A DNA stretch of 64,000 bases from assembly GCF_902459655.1 (NCBI RefSeq), contig NZ_CABPSB010000017.1, positions 62,001-126,000 of the forward strand, written 5' to 3'. The notes under the pieces are model-generated. The model had not been told where the DNA came from. It saw only the letters and a list, made by a program, of their open reading frames with translations, and did not search any database. Each line of letters opens with the position of its first letter. Position 1 is the stretch's first letter. The DNA comes from Pandoraea anhela. Its GTDB lineage: Bacteria; Pseudomonadota; Gammaproteobacteria; Burkholderiales; Burkholderiaceae. Of this stretch, positions 34,061-43,702 are shown one piece after another. A program made the position numbers and the translations under genes.

Positions 34061-34839
34061 TCGGCTGCCAGGATCTGTCCGTCCAGTTCGGCGCGAACGT
34101 CGCACTGGAGGGTGTGAGCGCAACATTCGCCCCCGGCGTGCTCTCGGCCGTCGTCGGCCCGAACGGGGGCGGCAAGACTACCCTGCTGCGCGCGCTCGCG
34201 GGCCTGCAAAAGGCGTCCCGGGGCAGTGTGCTCAGCGACGGCCCCGTCGCCTATTTGTCGCAGCGCCCCGAGACCGACCACCGTTTTCCGATGTGCGTGG
34301 AAGAGTACGTGCTGACCGGCACGTGGCGCCGCACCGGCGACGCCCGTCGCCTGGGTCGCGACGAATTCGAACGCGCGCTCGACGCGCTGGCCCGCGTCGG
34401 TCTGGCCGACAAGCGCGCTCAGGCCCTCGAAGCCTTGTCCGGCGGGCAATGGCAGCGGGCACGCTTCGCGCGTCTTATCGTCGAGGACGCCCCCATTGTT
34501 TTACTGGACGAACCGCTCACCGGCATCGATGTGCCATCGGCGGAGCTGTTGCTGGCCCTGCTGGACCAGTGGCGCAACGAAGGGCGCACGGTGGTGACGG
34601 TACTTCACGATCTGCCGCTCGTGCTGGAGCGCTTCGCGCACGTGGCGGTGATGGCCGGGCGACTGGTCGCCTCGGGCGCACCATCGGCCTGTCTGCACAC
34701 CGGATTCCCCCTGGCAGACGGCTCGGGCGGCGGCTCGCTCGGCGCGCTCTCCGGCGCAGGCGGTTACACCGCCCGTGCGGCTACCCCGTGCGCGGCGCCC
34801 CTGGGCGCGGCCCTGCCCATGTCCGGAGGCCGACGGTGA
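34057..34839 (+). CDS. znuC: Zinc ABC transporter ATPase
   Basis: A 260-residue ATPase. Walker A GPNGGGKTT, Q-loop-like LSQRPETDHRF, signature LSGGQWQR, Walker B IVLLDEP and switch His LHD are all visible. The sequence falls in the metal-type ABC group that serves ZnuABC. The start is GTG 34057, eight bases after AAAGGAG and overlapping the stop of the tiny upstream ORF; upstream in-frame sequence is not conserved in type. The last ~45 residues are low-complexity Gly/Ala/Ser. It overlaps znuB by GTGA. Confidence 0.9.
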   Translation: MIGCQDLSVQFGANVALEGVSATFAPGVLSAVVGPNGGGKTTLLRALAGLQKASRGSVLSDGPVAYLSQRPETDHRFPMCVEEYVLTGTWRRTGDARRLGRDEFERALDALARVGLADKRAQALEALSGGQWQRARFARLIVEDAPIVLLDEPLTGIDVPSAELLLALLDQWRNEGRTVVTVLHDLPLVLERFAHVAVMAGRLVASGAPSACLHTGFPLADGSGGGSLGALSGAGGYTARAATPCAAPLGAALPMSGGRR

Positions 34840-35705
34840 GCGCGTGGCTGAACCTGATCGTCGGCCCGTTCGCGGAATTCGACTTCATGCGGCACGCCCT
34901 CGTCGGCAGTCTGGCGCTCTCGCTCGGCTGCACGCCCGTGGGGGTGTTTTTGCTGCTGCGCCGCATGAGCCTGATGGGCGATTCGCTCTCGCATGCGGTG
35001 CTGCCGGGCGCCGCCGTCGGTTATCTGATCGGTGGCCTGTCGCTGCCGTGGATGGCCGGAGGCGGCATGATCGCCGGGCTGCTCGTGGCGCTGCTCGCCG
35101 GGCTGTCGAGCCGCCGCACGCGGCTCGACGAAGGCGCATCGTTCGCCGGCTTCTATCTGCTGGCGCTCGCGGGCGGCGTCGTGATCGTCTCGAAATGGGG
35201 CAATAGCGTCGACCTGATGAACCTCCTGTTCGGTTCGGTACTCGCAGTCGACGACCCCTCGCTGATTCTGGTGAGCGCCATTTCCACGGTAACGCTGCTG
35301 TGGTTCGGTTGGCACTATCGCGGGCTGGTGCTCGACAGCGCCGACCCGACGTTCCTCGGGCAGAGCGGTGGCGGCAGTCGCGGCGTGATGCGTTATCACC
35401 TCGGCTTTACGGTGCTCACGGTGATGAACCTCGTCGCGGGCTTTCAGGCGATGGGCACGCTCATGGCGGTGGGGCTGATGATGCTCCCGGCGGCCACGGC
35501 GCGCCTTGTCGCCCGGACGGTGCCCGGCATGCTGCTCGCGGCCTGGCTGGTCGCGAGCGCGTCGAGCGCGCTCGGGCTGTTGATTTCTTACTACCTGGCT
35601 TGCCCATCCGGGCCGGCCATCGTGTTGACGGCAGGTGTCGCCTATCTGGGCGCACTGCTGATTTCGCCGGGCGGTGCACATACTGCCAAAGCGCCGGCAC
35701 ATTAA
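34836..35705 (+). CDS. znuB: Zinc/manganese ABC transporter permease
   Basis: A 289-residue permease with eight to nine helices, of the ABC-3 family used for zinc and manganese. Typical motifs are LLLRRMSLMGDSLSHAVLPG near residue 45 and the conserved VAGFQAMGTLMAVGLMMLPA near residue 205. The start is GTG 34836, within the overlap with the znuC stop, with GGAGG just upstream. It is followed by the binding-protein gene 19 bases later. Together the three genes form a complete high-affinity importer in the inner membrane. Confidence 0.92.
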   Translation: MSAWLNLIVGPFAEFDFMRHALVGSLALSLGCTPVGVFLLLRRMSLMGDSLSHAVLPGAAVGYLIGGLSLPWMAGGGMIAGLLVALLAGLSSRRTRLDEGASFAGFYLLALAGGVVIVSKWGNSVDLMNLLFGSVLAVDDPSLILVSAISTVTLLWFGWHYRGLVLDSADPTFLGQSGGGSRGVMRYHLGFTVLTVMNLVAGFQAMGTLMAVGLMMLPAATARLVARTVPGMLLAAWLVASASSALGLLISYYLACPSGPAIVLTAGVAYLGALLISPGGAHTAKAPAH

Positions 35706-35724
35706 AAGCGTCAGAGAGGAAAAC

Positions 35725-36696
35725 ATGTTCGGAATGGTTATAGGCGCCAAACGTCAGCGAGGCAACGGCGACGGCGGCATCGGTATTCGTGGCAACTCCT
35801 GGTTCGGCGCAGGTATCTTCGCCGCGATGTTCGCGCTGGCCATGGCGTTCGCCGGCCCGGCGCGCGCGCAGGACACGCATCTGCCCGTCGGCGTGAGCTT
35901 CAGCATTTTGTCCGACATCGTGAAGGCCGTCGGCGGCGACCGGATCGAGATCACCACCCTCGTCGGCCCGGATCAGGACACCCACACCTACGCCCCGACC
36001 CCGGCCGACGTAGCCAAGCTCTCGGGCACCAAACTCTTCTTCGTGAACGGTCTGGGGTTCGAAGGCTGGTTGCCCCGGCTGATGAAGTCGAGCCACTATC
36101 CCGGCCAGCTCGTCACGGTCACGAAGGGCCTCAAGGCGCGTACGATGGTCGACGACGGCAAGACGGTCACCGATCCGCACATGTTTCAGGATCCCGAGCG
36201 CGTGAAGGCGATGGTGGACAACATCGCCGCGGCGCTCTCGCAAGCCGATCCGGCCGGCGCCGCCTACTACGCCGAGCGTGCCAAGAACTACCGTGGGGCG
36301 CTCGACGACCTGATCGTCTGGGCGAACAAGCAACTGGCGCCGATTCCGCCGTCGCGCCGCGTGGTGCTGACCTCGCACGACGCCTTCGGCTATCTGGGCC
36401 TGCGCTTCAACATCAAGTTCCTCGCGCCGGAAGGCGTGTCGACCGAGAGCGAAGCCAGCGCCAAGGACGTAGCCGCACTGATTCGCGTTATCAAGAAGAC
36501 GGGCATCAAGGCGGTGTTCATGGAGAACATCTCCAATCCGCGTCTGGTGGAACGCATTGCGCACGACGCCAAGGTAACGGTCGACGGCAAGCTTTACTCC
36601 GACGCGCTGTCGAAGAACCCGGAAGCGACGACCTATCTCCAGTTGTTCCAATACAACATCCGGGCGCTCGCGACCGCGATGAAGGACAACCGCTAA
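35725..36696 (+). CDS. znuA: Zinc/manganese ABC transporter substrate-binding protein
   Basis: A 323-residue periplasmic protein of cluster A-I. A longer-than-usual signal region (positively charged, then [21 protein letters not shown]) is followed by the mature domain with metal ligands in family positions: His in [14 protein letters not shown], His in [13 protein letters not shown], His in [10 protein letters not shown] and an acidic ligand near the end. It lacks the His-rich mobile loop of E. coli ZnuA, so manganese cannot be ruled out. AGAGGA stands before ATG 35725. It is the last gene of the znu operon; a hairpin follows. Confidence 0.9.
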   Translation: MFGMVIGAKRQRGNGDGGIGIRGNSWFGAGIFAAMFALAMAFAGPARAQDTHLPVGVSFSILSDIVKAVGGDRIEITTLVGPDQDTHTYAPTPADVAKLSGTKLFFVNGLGFEGWLPRLMKSSHYPGQLVTVTKGLKARTMVDDGKTVTDPHMFQDPERVKAMVDNIAAALSQADPAGAAYYAERAKNYRGALDDLIVWANKQLAPIPPSRRVVLTSHDAFGYLGLRFNIKFLAPEGVSTESEASAKDVAALIRVIKKTGIKAVFMENISNPRLVERIAHDAKVTVDGKLYSDALSKNPEATTYLQLFQYNIRALATAMKDNR

Positions 36697-36734
36697 GCCC
36701 CGGCGGGTCGTCCCGCCTTCCCCCTCCTTCCCCT

Positions 36735-36811
36735 GGTGCACGCGGTATAATGCGTGCACCACACACCGGCCCCGCTAAGGAGGTCCGGACAGGCCGGCTA
36801 TGCCGGCTTTT
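36735..36811 (+). promoter_or_regulatory. miaB promoter -10 box and leader hairpin
   Basis: TATAAT at 36746-36751 lies in the loop of a 9-bp stem (36735-36743 with 36752-36760) that may also end the znu transcript. About 40 bases downstream, inside the expected miaB leader, GCCGGC-TAT-GCCGGC (36793-36807) is followed by TTTTGCGTTT, an intrinsic-terminator shape ahead of the miaB start codon. This suggests an attenuator, but I have no direct evidence. Confidence 0.5.
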
Positions 36812-36893
36812 GCGTTTGGTTGCGTTTGAATTTCGCTCGAATTTCATGATTACCGACGCCCCCAGGTCAACCACTGCGAACGGCGCACACTCC

Positions 36894-38237
36894 ATGGCAA
36901 AAAAGATTTACATCAAGACGTTCGGCTGTCAGATGAACGAGTACGACTCCGACAAGATGGCGGACGTGCTCGGCGCAGCTGAAGGCCTCGAAAAGACCGA
37001 CACCCCCGAAGACGCAGACGTCATTCTGTTCAACACCTGCTCGGTGCGCGAAAAAGCGCAGGAAAAAGTGTTCTCGGATCTGGGCCGCATGCGTGCCCTC
37101 AAGGAAATCAAACCGGACCTGGTGATCGGCGTCGGCGGCTGTGTCGCCAGTCAGGAAGGCGCGGCCATCGTGCAGCGCGCCCCTTACGTGGACGTCGTGT
37201 TCGGCCCGCAAACGCTGCACCGCCTGCCGCAGATGCTCGAAGCCCGCCGTGCGACCGGTCGCTCGCAGGTCGACATCTCCTTTCCGGAAATCGAGAAGTT
37301 CGATCACCTGCCGCCGGCCAAGGTCGAAGGCGCCACGGCGTTCGTCTCCATCATGGAAGGCTGCTCGAAATATTGCAGCTACTGCGTGGTGCCGTACACG
37401 CGCGGCGACGAAGTCTCTCGCTCGTTCGAAGACGTGCTCACCGAAATTGCCGGACTGGCCGAACAGGGTGTGCGAGAAATCACGCTGCTGGGCCAGAACG
37501 TGAACGCCTATCGCGGCCTGATGGCGGACGGCGAAATCGCCGATTTCGCGCTGCTCATCGAATACGTGGCCGAAGTGCCGGGTATCGAGCGCATTCGCTA
37601 CACGACCAGCCATCCGAAGGAATTCACCCAGCGCCTGATCGACACCTACGCCAAGGTGCCCAAGCTCGTGAGCCATCTGCACCTGCCCGTGCAGCACGGC
37701 GCGGACCGCGTGCTCTCGGCCATGAAGCGCGGCTACACGGTACTGGAGTACAAGTCGATCATCCGTCGCCTGCGTCAGGTGCGTCCGGACATGTCGATGT
37801 CGTCGGACTTCATCGTCGGTTTCCCCGGCGAGACGGAAGAGGATTTCGAAAAGCTCATGGCCATGATCCACGAGATCGGCTACGACACCAGCTTCTCGTT
37901 CATTTACAGCCCGCGCCCCGGCACGCCCGCCGCGAACCTGCAAGACGATACGCCGCGCGAAGTGAAGCTGCGTCGCCTGCAACATTTGCAGGCGGTGATC
38001 GAAGAGAACGCCGCGCGCATCAGCCAGAGCATGGTCGGTTCGCGTCAGCGCATTCTGGTCGAAGGCGTCTCGCGCAAGGACCCGAACGAGCTGCAAGGCC
38101 GCACCGAAAACAACCGCGTGGTCAACTTCCCGGCGCCCGAGGCGCAACGCGCGGGCCTCATCGGCCAGATGACCGATGTCGTGATCACGTTCGCCTATCC
38201 GCACTCGTTGCGCGGCGAACTGGTCACCACGCACTGA
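36894..38237 (+). CDS. miaB: tRNA-2-methylthio-N6-adenosine synthase
   Basis: A 447-residue radical-SAM enzyme. Three cysteines of the N-terminal MTTase cluster are visible in [20 protein letters not shown] and GVGGCVASQ. The radical-SAM CxxxCxxC follows in [18 protein letters not shown], and a TRAM domain ends the chain. It methylthiolates i6A37 in tRNAs that read U-starting codons. ATG 36894 begins with the conserved [11 protein letters not shown]. An in-frame ATG at 36846 would add 16 residues and cannot be excluded. It starts the miaB-ybeZ-ybeY-(chaC)-corC-lnt block, though the 146-base gap to ybeZ may hold a promoter. Confidence 0.95.
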   Translation: MAKKIYIKTFGCQMNEYDSDKMADVLGAAEGLEKTDTPEDADVILFNTCSVREKAQEKVFSDLGRMRALKEIKPDLVIGVGGCVASQEGAAIVQRAPYVDVVFGPQTLHRLPQMLEARRATGRSQVDISFPEIEKFDHLPPAKVEGATAFVSIMEGCSKYCSYCVVPYTRGDEVSRSFEDVLTEIAGLAEQGVREITLLGQNVNAYRGLMADGEIADFALLIEYVAEVPGIERIRYTTSHPKEFTQRLIDTYAKVPKLVSHLHLPVQHGADRVLSAMKRGYTVLEYKSIIRRLRQVRPDMSMSSDFIVGFPGETEEDFEKLMAMIHEIGYDTSFSFIYSPRPGTPAANLQDDTPREVKLRRLQHLQAVIEENAARISQSMVGSRQRILVEGVSRKDPNELQGRTENNRVVNFPAPEAQRAGLIGQMTDVVITFAYPHSLRGELVTTH

Positions 38238-38383
38238 ACCCGCGAGCATGAACGCACCGACGGGGCACATCGGACAACGAGGACGGCGAGGGCGACGAGG
38301 GCGACTTCAGCCGCTACAGCCGTCACTGCCCCCGTCGCCGCGGCCCCCTCGAACGACCTGAACAGGCAACCGACCGGATCATT

Positions 38384-39451
38384 TTGAAAGCACCCGTCCA
38401 AGAATTCACCGCCCCGCGCGACGACAATCGCCGTCTGGCCAATCTCTGCGGCCCGCTCGACGAAAATCTGCGTCAGATCGAACAGGCGCTCGACGTCTCG
38501 ATCACCCGCCGTGGCCATCGTTTCTCCATTCGCGGCAAAAGCGCCGCCGTCGCTACGCAGGCGCTCGAGAGCTTCTACAACCGCGCGACCGAAGCGTTGT
38601 CCGTCGACGACATTCAGCTCGGCCTCGTGGAGACGCGTCAGGGGCTTGCCCCGAGCGTGCGCCATGGCGACGACAATCCGTTCGCCGCAGGTGAGACGGA
38701 AGACGGCTCGCCGGTGCTGCACACGCGTCGCAGCGACCTGCACGGCCGCACGCCCGCGCAGCGCGAATACCTCAAGCAGATCCTCTCGCACGACGTCACA
38801 TTCGGCATCGGTCCGGCCGGCACCGGCAAGACGTATCTCGCCGTGGCCTGTGCCGTCGACGCGCTGGAGCGCGACGCCGTCAAGCGCATCGTGCTCACGC
38901 GCCCGGCGGTGGAAGCGGGCGAGCGCCTGGGCTTCCTGCCCGGCGATCTGGCGCAGAAGGTCGACCCGTATCTGCGCCCGCTGTACGACGCGCTCTACGA
39001 TCTGCTCGGCTTCGACAAGACGCAGAAGTACTTCGAGAAGCAGATGATCGAAATCGCACCGCTCGCCTACATGCGCGGTCGCACGCTCAACCACGCGTTC
39101 ATCATTCTGGACGAGGCGCAGAACACCACGCCCGAGCAGATGAAAATGTTCCTCACGCGTATCGGCTTCGGCAGCAAGGCGGTCGTGACCGGCGACACCA
39201 CGCAGGTCGACCTGCCGCGCGGTCAGAAGAGCGGTCTGATGGAAGCGCAGGTGATCCTCAAGAACGTTCGCGGCATCGCGATGACCCGCTTCACGAGCGT
39301 GGACGTCGTGCGTCACCCGCTCGTTGCGCGCATCGTCGAAGCTTACGACGAGCATGCGCAACACCTCGAAGCCGGACTCGATCTGCCGGCCTCCGGCTCG
39401 CGGGGCGAGCATCAGGCCCGCGCACCGCGCGCGGCCGGAGGCAAGGCATGA
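38384..39451 (+). CDS. ybeZ: PhoH-like ATPase (YbeZ)
   Basis: A 355-residue cytosolic P-loop protein. An N-terminal KH-like region ([20 protein letters not shown] and following) precedes the PhoH domain: Walker [13 protein letters not shown] near residue 148, and Walker [21 protein letters not shown]. The family partner is YbeY, encoded with a 4-base overlap. It acts in rRNA maturation and ribosome quality control with YbeY, though its precise role is not settled. The start is TTG 38384, the only start codon before the conserved N-terminus; its ribosome site is weak. The C-terminus carries a basic Gly/Arg tail. Confidence 0.93.
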   Translation: MKAPVQEFTAPRDDNRRLANLCGPLDENLRQIEQALDVSITRRGHRFSIRGKSAAVATQALESFYNRATEALSVDDIQLGLVETRQGLAPSVRHGDDNPFAAGETEDGSPVLHTRRSDLHGRTPAQREYLKQILSHDVTFGIGPAGTGKTYLAVACAVDALERDAVKRIVLTRPAVEAGERLGFLPGDLAQKVDPYLRPLYDALYDLLGFDKTQKYFEKQMIEIAPLAYMRGRTLNHAFIILDEAQNTTPEQMKMFLTRIGFGSKAVVTGDTTQVDLPRGQKSGLMEAQVILKNVRGIAMTRFTSVDVVRHPLVARIVEAYDEHAQHLEAGLDLPASGSRGEHQARAPRAAGGKA

Positions 39452-40107
39452 GCGCTCGGGCCGCCCGCCACGCGCTCGCGCTGACGAACCAGTTCGTGGC
39501 GGGGCCGGCGTTCGCGTCGCACAAGGCGTTGCTCTCGCGCACCGCCGTGCGCCGCTGGGTGCAGGCCGCGTTGCTGGCCGACGCAGCGCTGACGCTGCGC
39601 TTCGTCGACGCCGAGGAGGGCCAGACCCTCAATCGCGGCTATCGCGGCAAGGACTACGCCACCAATGTGCTCACGTTCGCCTATGCGCAGGACGAGAGCG
39701 ATCCGGTGACGGGCGACATCGTGCTGTGCTGCCCGGTCGTCGAGCGCGAAGCCGAGGCGCAGGGCATCTCGCTCGAAGCGCACTATGCGCACCTGATCGT
39801 GCACGGCGTGCTGCACGCGCAAGGCTACGATCACGAAGACGACGACGAGGCGCAGGAAATGGAAGGACTCGAGACGGAGATTCTCGCCGGCCTCGGCTAC
39901 GCCGATCCGTACGCCGCTGAGAAGCCGTCGAAGATCGCGGACCGGGCCGATGCCGCGAACCCTGCGCCCCCCCCTGCCGCCGCCCTCACCAAGTCGCCGG
40001 TGAAATCTCCGAAAGCTGCCAGGCGTGCAACGCCGGCGAGTGCCCCCGCGCCCTCGCCGCGCAACGTCAAGAAGACGGCAGCCCCGACCAAAGCCCGCCG
40101 CGTCTGA
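39448..40107 (+). CDS. ybeY: Endoribonuclease YbeY with basic tail
   Basis: A 219-residue protein, against ~150-185 in most relatives. The catalytic zinc site [11 protein letters not shown] is at His119, His123 and His129. N-terminal features ([20 protein letters not shown]) are also typical. It takes part in 16S rRNA 3'-end maturation and 70S quality control. Residues ~155-219 are an unusual extension rich in Lys, Ala, Pro and Ser ([20 protein letters not shown]), like the tails of histone-H1-like proteins, and presumably disordered and RNA-binding. The start overlaps the ybeZ stop. Confidence 0.93.
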   Translation: MSARAARHALALTNQFVAGPAFASHKALLSRTAVRRWVQAALLADAALTLRFVDAEEGQTLNRGYRGKDYATNVLTFAYAQDESDPVTGDIVLCCPVVEREAEAQGISLEAHYAHLIVHGVLHAQGYDHEDDDEAQEMEGLETEILAGLGYADPYAAEKPSKIADRADAANPAPPPAAALTKSPVKSPKAARRATPASAPAPSPRNVKKTAAPTKARRV

Positions 40108-40159
40108 CCGAGACCGATCAGACACCAACCGCGCCCCACCAGAGACCCATCGAAGCCCC

Positions 40160-40855
40160 ATGGACCGCACTCCCGACCGACCGCCCGCCTCTGACGCCAG
40201 CGACACCGCAAAGGCCAGCCTCTCGCGCGGCCCGGGGTGCACGCGTTACCCGCCGGACCTCGGTGTCTCCCGCCATCTCACGCAAGCGGAGATGAGCGAA
40301 TCGCTCGACGCCGCGCTCGTCGACTGGGACGGCCGCGAGGATCTGTGGATTTTTGCGTACGGCTCGCTCATCTGGAACCCCGGCATGCCGGTCGAGGAAT
40401 GCCATCGCGCCCGCGTACATGGCTATCACCGGGGGTTGTATCTGTGGTCGCGCGTCAATCGCGGCACGCCCGAACAACCGGGGCTCGTGCTGGCGCTGGA
40501 CCGCGGCGGTTCGTGCGCCGGCGTGGCGATGCGGCTCGCCGCGCGCCACGCACGCGCGGAACTCGAAACGCTCTGGTATCGCGAGATGGCCATGGGCTCT
40601 TACCGGCCGATGTGGCTCAATTGCCAACTGGCGGACGGACGCGCCAAGCCGGGCCTGGCGTTCGTGATGCGGCGCGAAGCCGTGAGCTACGCGGGACGTC
40701 TGTCAGACGAGATCATCCGGCAGGTTTTCGATCGGGCACAGGGGCGCTACGGCACCACGCACGATTACGTCGCCCGGACCGTCAAGGCGCTGCGCGAAGC
40801 CGGCATGCCCGACCCCGCGCTCGAAGCGTTGCTGCACCGCTGCGGTGCAAAATAA
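40160..40855 (+). CDS. ChaC-like gamma-glutamylcyclotransferase
   Basis: A 231-residue protein. After a disordered ~45-residue N-terminus, the ChaC signature LWIFAYGSLIWNPGMP appears at ~69-84, followed by RVHGYHRGLYLWSRVNRGTP, and the catalytic-type Glu in LETLWYREMAMGSYRP. ChaC enzymes cleave glutathione to 5-oxoproline and Cys-Gly in the cytosol. It sits between ybeY and corC, which are adjacent in E. coli, so it is an insertion in an otherwise ancient order. The gap to ybeY is 52 bases and to corC 171, so it may be read with ybeY. Start 40160 is the only ATG near. Confidence 0.9.
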   Translation: MDRTPDRPPASDASDTAKASLSRGPGCTRYPPDLGVSRHLTQAEMSESLDAALVDWDGREDLWIFAYGSLIWNPGMPVEECHRARVHGYHRGLYLWSRVNRGTPEQPGLVLALDRGGSCAGVAMRLAARHARAELETLWYREMAMGSYRPMWLNCQLADGRAKPGLAFVMRREAVSYAGRLSDEIIRQVFDRAQGRYGTTHDYVARTVKALREAGMPDPALEALLHRCGAK

Positions 40856-41026
40856 ACCGGCGGATGGCGCAGGCCGACGCCGGAAATGTCCTGAAATATG
40901 CGCAACGGTGCAAGACACCTTTCCGACATGATTGTGCCGGCACCCTGACGCGGAGATGCCGCACATCTGGTGTATCCTTGAGCTTCCTGTAACAGTCCGG
41001 CGTCCGCCCAACTTGGACGCGCCGTC

Positions 41027-41902
41027 ATGAACGACCCTTATCCCAGTCGACCCGGTCGAAAAAACACCGACAAACCTCGCTCTCTGCTCGAACGCCTCAC
41101 CGATCTGATTTCCCCGGAGCCGGAGTCGCGCGCAGAGTTGCTCGAAATTCTGCAAGACGCCCACGCCCGCAACCTGATGGACGCCGATTCTCTGGCGATG
41201 ATCGAGGGCGTATTTCAGGTGGCCGATCTGTGCGCCCGCGACATCATGGTGCCGCGCGCGCAGATGGACGCCATCAACATCGAACAGACTCCCGAAGCCT
41301 TCGTGCCCTTTGTGCTGGAACAGGCGCACTCGCGCTATCCGGTCTATGAAGGCAATCGCGACAACATCATCGGCATTCTGCTCGCCAAGGATCTGTTGCG
41401 TTACTACGCGAATCACGATTTCGACGTGCGCGACATGCTGCGCCCGGCGGTGTTCATTCCGGAGTCGAAGCGTCTGAACGTGCTGCTGCACGACTTCCGC
41501 GTCAATCGCAATCACATCGCCATCGTCGTGGACGAATACGGCGGCGTGGCCGGTCTCATCACGATCGAAGACGTGCTCGAACAGATCGTCGGCGACATCG
41601 AAGACGAGTACGACTTCGATGAGGAAGAAGACAACATCATCGCCGCGCCCGACGGGACTTATCGCATTCGCGCGCTCACGGAAATCGAGCAGTTCAACGA
41701 AGCGTTCGGCACCCAGTTCCACGATGACGAGAACGACACGATCGGCGGTATGATCACGCACCAGTTCGGCCGTGTGCCGCGCCGGGGTGAGCGCATGCGC
41801 ATCGGCAATCTCGTGTTCGAAGTGCTGCGCGCCGATGGCCGTCAGGTTCACATGCTGCTGTTGCGGCGCGTGGAGCCGGCACCGGCCGTCGAAGCCGAGT
41901 AG
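41027..41902 (+). CDS. corC: CorC/HlyC family protein (YbeX)
   Basis: A 291-residue cytosolic protein. Two CBS domains occupy ~65-190 (VPRAQMDAINIEQTPEAFVP and NHIAIVVDEYGGVAGLITIE). A CorC/HlyC C-terminal domain lies at ~205-285 (VLRADGRQVHMLLLRRVEP at the end). An acidic stretch DEYDFDEEEDN joins them. YbeX/CorC is associated with magnesium and cobalt efflux and with ribosome metabolism, and binds AMP/ATP in relatives. It precedes lnt by 24 bases, the E. coli order. No N-terminal membrane domain is present, so it is the short form. Confidence 0.93.
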   Translation: MNDPYPSRPGRKNTDKPRSLLERLTDLISPEPESRAELLEILQDAHARNLMDADSLAMIEGVFQVADLCARDIMVPRAQMDAINIEQTPEAFVPFVLEQAHSRYPVYEGNRDNIIGILLAKDLLRYYANHDFDVRDMLRPAVFIPESKRLNVLLHDFRVNRNHIAIVVDEYGGVAGLITIEDVLEQIVGDIEDEYDFDEEEDNIIAAPDGTYRIRALTEIEQFNEAFGTQFHDDENDTIGGMITHQFGRVPRRGERMRIGNLVFEVLRADGRQVHMLLLRRVEPAPAVEAE

Positions 41903-41926
41903 CCGAGTAACCCAATTCATCGATCC

Positions 41927-43483
41927 ATGCAGGAAATGACCGTCCACGCGCCCGAGCGGCGCTCGTGGCCGGCCTGGCGTGCCCGTGCGCTCGCCGGTCT
42001 GGCCGGTATCGCGCAAACGCTGGCCTTCGCCCCGCGCGATCTCTGGTGGCTGCAACTGCTCGCGATGGCAGCGCTGTTCGCGCTCGTCGAACGCAGCGCC
42101 TCGCGACGCGGTGCGCTGTGGCTGGGCGGCAGTTTCGGCGTCGCGTCGTTCGTCTGCGGCATCTGGTGGCTCTACATCAGCATGCACACGTATGGCGGCA
42201 TGCCCGGCATCATGGCCGGTGCGGCGGTCGTCCTGTTTTCGATTTACCTCGCGATCTACCCCGCGCTCGCCGCCTTCGCCACGCGCGCGGTGTCGGGCAC
42301 GGGCCCGTGGCGCGTGTTCGCCTTCGCCGGGGCCTGGACGCTCGCCGAATGGCTGCGCGGCACCGTCTTCACCGGCTTTCCCTGGCTCTCGCCCGGCTAC
42401 GCCCATGTCGACGGGCCGCTTGCGGGCTTCGCACCGTTGCTCGGCGTGTACGGCATTACCGGCCTCGCCGCGCTCGCCGCCGCGTGCCTCGCCCGTGCCG
42501 TCGTCCCGGTCGTGGCCGCCACGCGCGCTACGCGCCGCCTCGCGGCGGTCGTCGGCGTGCTCGCGCTGATGGGTGTGGGTGCAGGGCTGGCGCGTCACGA
42601 ATGGACAACGCCGTCCGGAAAACCGCTCTCGGTCCGGCTGCTGCAAGGCAACGTACCGCAGGACATGAAGTTCGAGCGCGCCGGCATCGATCACGCCATG
42701 GCCATGTATCGCGACATGATCGTGGCCGCGCCGGCGGACCTCATCATCACCCCGGAGACCGCGTTTCCGGTCCTGCTGCAAGGCATTCCGCCCGAGGTCG
42801 CCACACCGATTCGCGAATTCGTGGACCGCACCGGCTCGCACGTGGTGCTCGGCGCGGTGGGGGCGACGATCACCGATCGTGGCCCGACCGACCTCACCAA
42901 CAGCCTGTTCGGCGTGACGCCGCGCGACCAGACGCTCTATCGCTACGACAAGCACCATCTGGTGCCATTCGGCGAATTCGTGCCGTGGGGGTTCCGCTGG
43001 TTCGTCGACATGATGCATATCCCGCTGGGCGACTTCCTGCGGGGCACGGCAACACCCGGCGGCTTCCCCGTCCGGGATCAGCGTGTGGCGCTCGACATCT
43101 GTTACGAAGACTTGTTCGGCGAGGAAATCGCGCAAGCACTGCGCAACATGCCCGAACCCGCGACAGTGCTGGCGAACTCGACCAATCTGGCGTGGTTCGG
43201 CGACACCATCGCGCTCGACCAGCACTTGCAGATCGCGCGCATGCGTACGCTGGAGACGGGGCGTCCGATGCTGCGTGCAACGAACACCGGGGCGACGGCC
43301 ATCATCGACGCCCATGGCAAGGTGCAGGGACGTCTGCCGGCCATGACCGTCGGCGTGCTCACCGGCAATGTGCAGCCCTACAGCGGCCTCACGCCATACG
43401 TGCGCTTCGGCAACGTGCCCGCGCTGGTGCTCGCGCTCGTCGCGCTGGGCCTCGGTCTGGCGATGACGCGCCGCGCGCGCTGA
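41927..43483 (+). CDS. lnt: Apolipoprotein N-acyltransferase
   Basis: A 518-residue inner-membrane enzyme with six to eight helices and a periplasmic nitrilase-fold domain. The catalytic triad is clear: Glu277 in ITPETAFP, Lys342 in YDKHHLVPFGEF and Cys392 in ICYEDLFGEE. It transfers the third acyl chain to the N-terminal cysteine of lipoproteins, the last step of their maturation. It is the last gene after corC and ends 219 bases before glyQ. A second ATG three codons in is an alternative start. Confidence 0.95.
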   Translation: MQEMTVHAPERRSWPAWRARALAGLAGIAQTLAFAPRDLWWLQLLAMAALFALVERSASRRGALWLGGSFGVASFVCGIWWLYISMHTYGGMPGIMAGAAVVLFSIYLAIYPALAAFATRAVSGTGPWRVFAFAGAWTLAEWLRGTVFTGFPWLSPGYAHVDGPLAGFAPLLGVYGITGLAALAAACLARAVVPVVAATRATRRLAAVVGVLALMGVGAGLARHEWTTPSGKPLSVRLLQGNVPQDMKFERAGIDHAMAMYRDMIVAAPADLIITPETAFPVLLQGIPPEVATPIREFVDRTGSHVVLGAVGATITDRGPTDLTNSLFGVTPRDQTLYRYDKHHLVPFGEFVPWGFRWFVDMMHIPLGDFLRGTATPGGFPVRDQRVALDICYEDLFGEEIAQALRNMPEPATVLANSTNLAWFGDTIALDQHLQIARMRTLETGRPMLRATNTGATAIIDAHGKVQGRLPAMTVGVLTGNVQPYSGLTPYVRFGNVPALVLALVALGLGLAMTRRAR

Positions 43484-43702
43484 GCGACGCCCCTGCGGCG
43501 TCCGGCCGCCGGCGCTACCCCATCGAAACGACGTGGGGAAACGTGAAAATCTCCCCGTCGTACGATCCCGGGGCCATCAGCGCCCCGCGCGGGTCGAATT
43601 CCCGCTAAAATTCAACGTTTTAGTCTTTCGGCCGCGCTCGCGGCCGGGCCGGAAGACTGCGCAAAATCCGCATCTTTTCCTGTTCGTCCGCGCGAATTCA
43701 TC

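Noticed and set aside
40703-43315. An 870-codon open frame on the minus strand, antisense to chaC, corC and lnt
   Set aside because: It is a shadow: the plus-strand genes have intact catalytic motifs, and the antisense product is a biased Arg/His/Gln/Glu-rich sequence without any domain.
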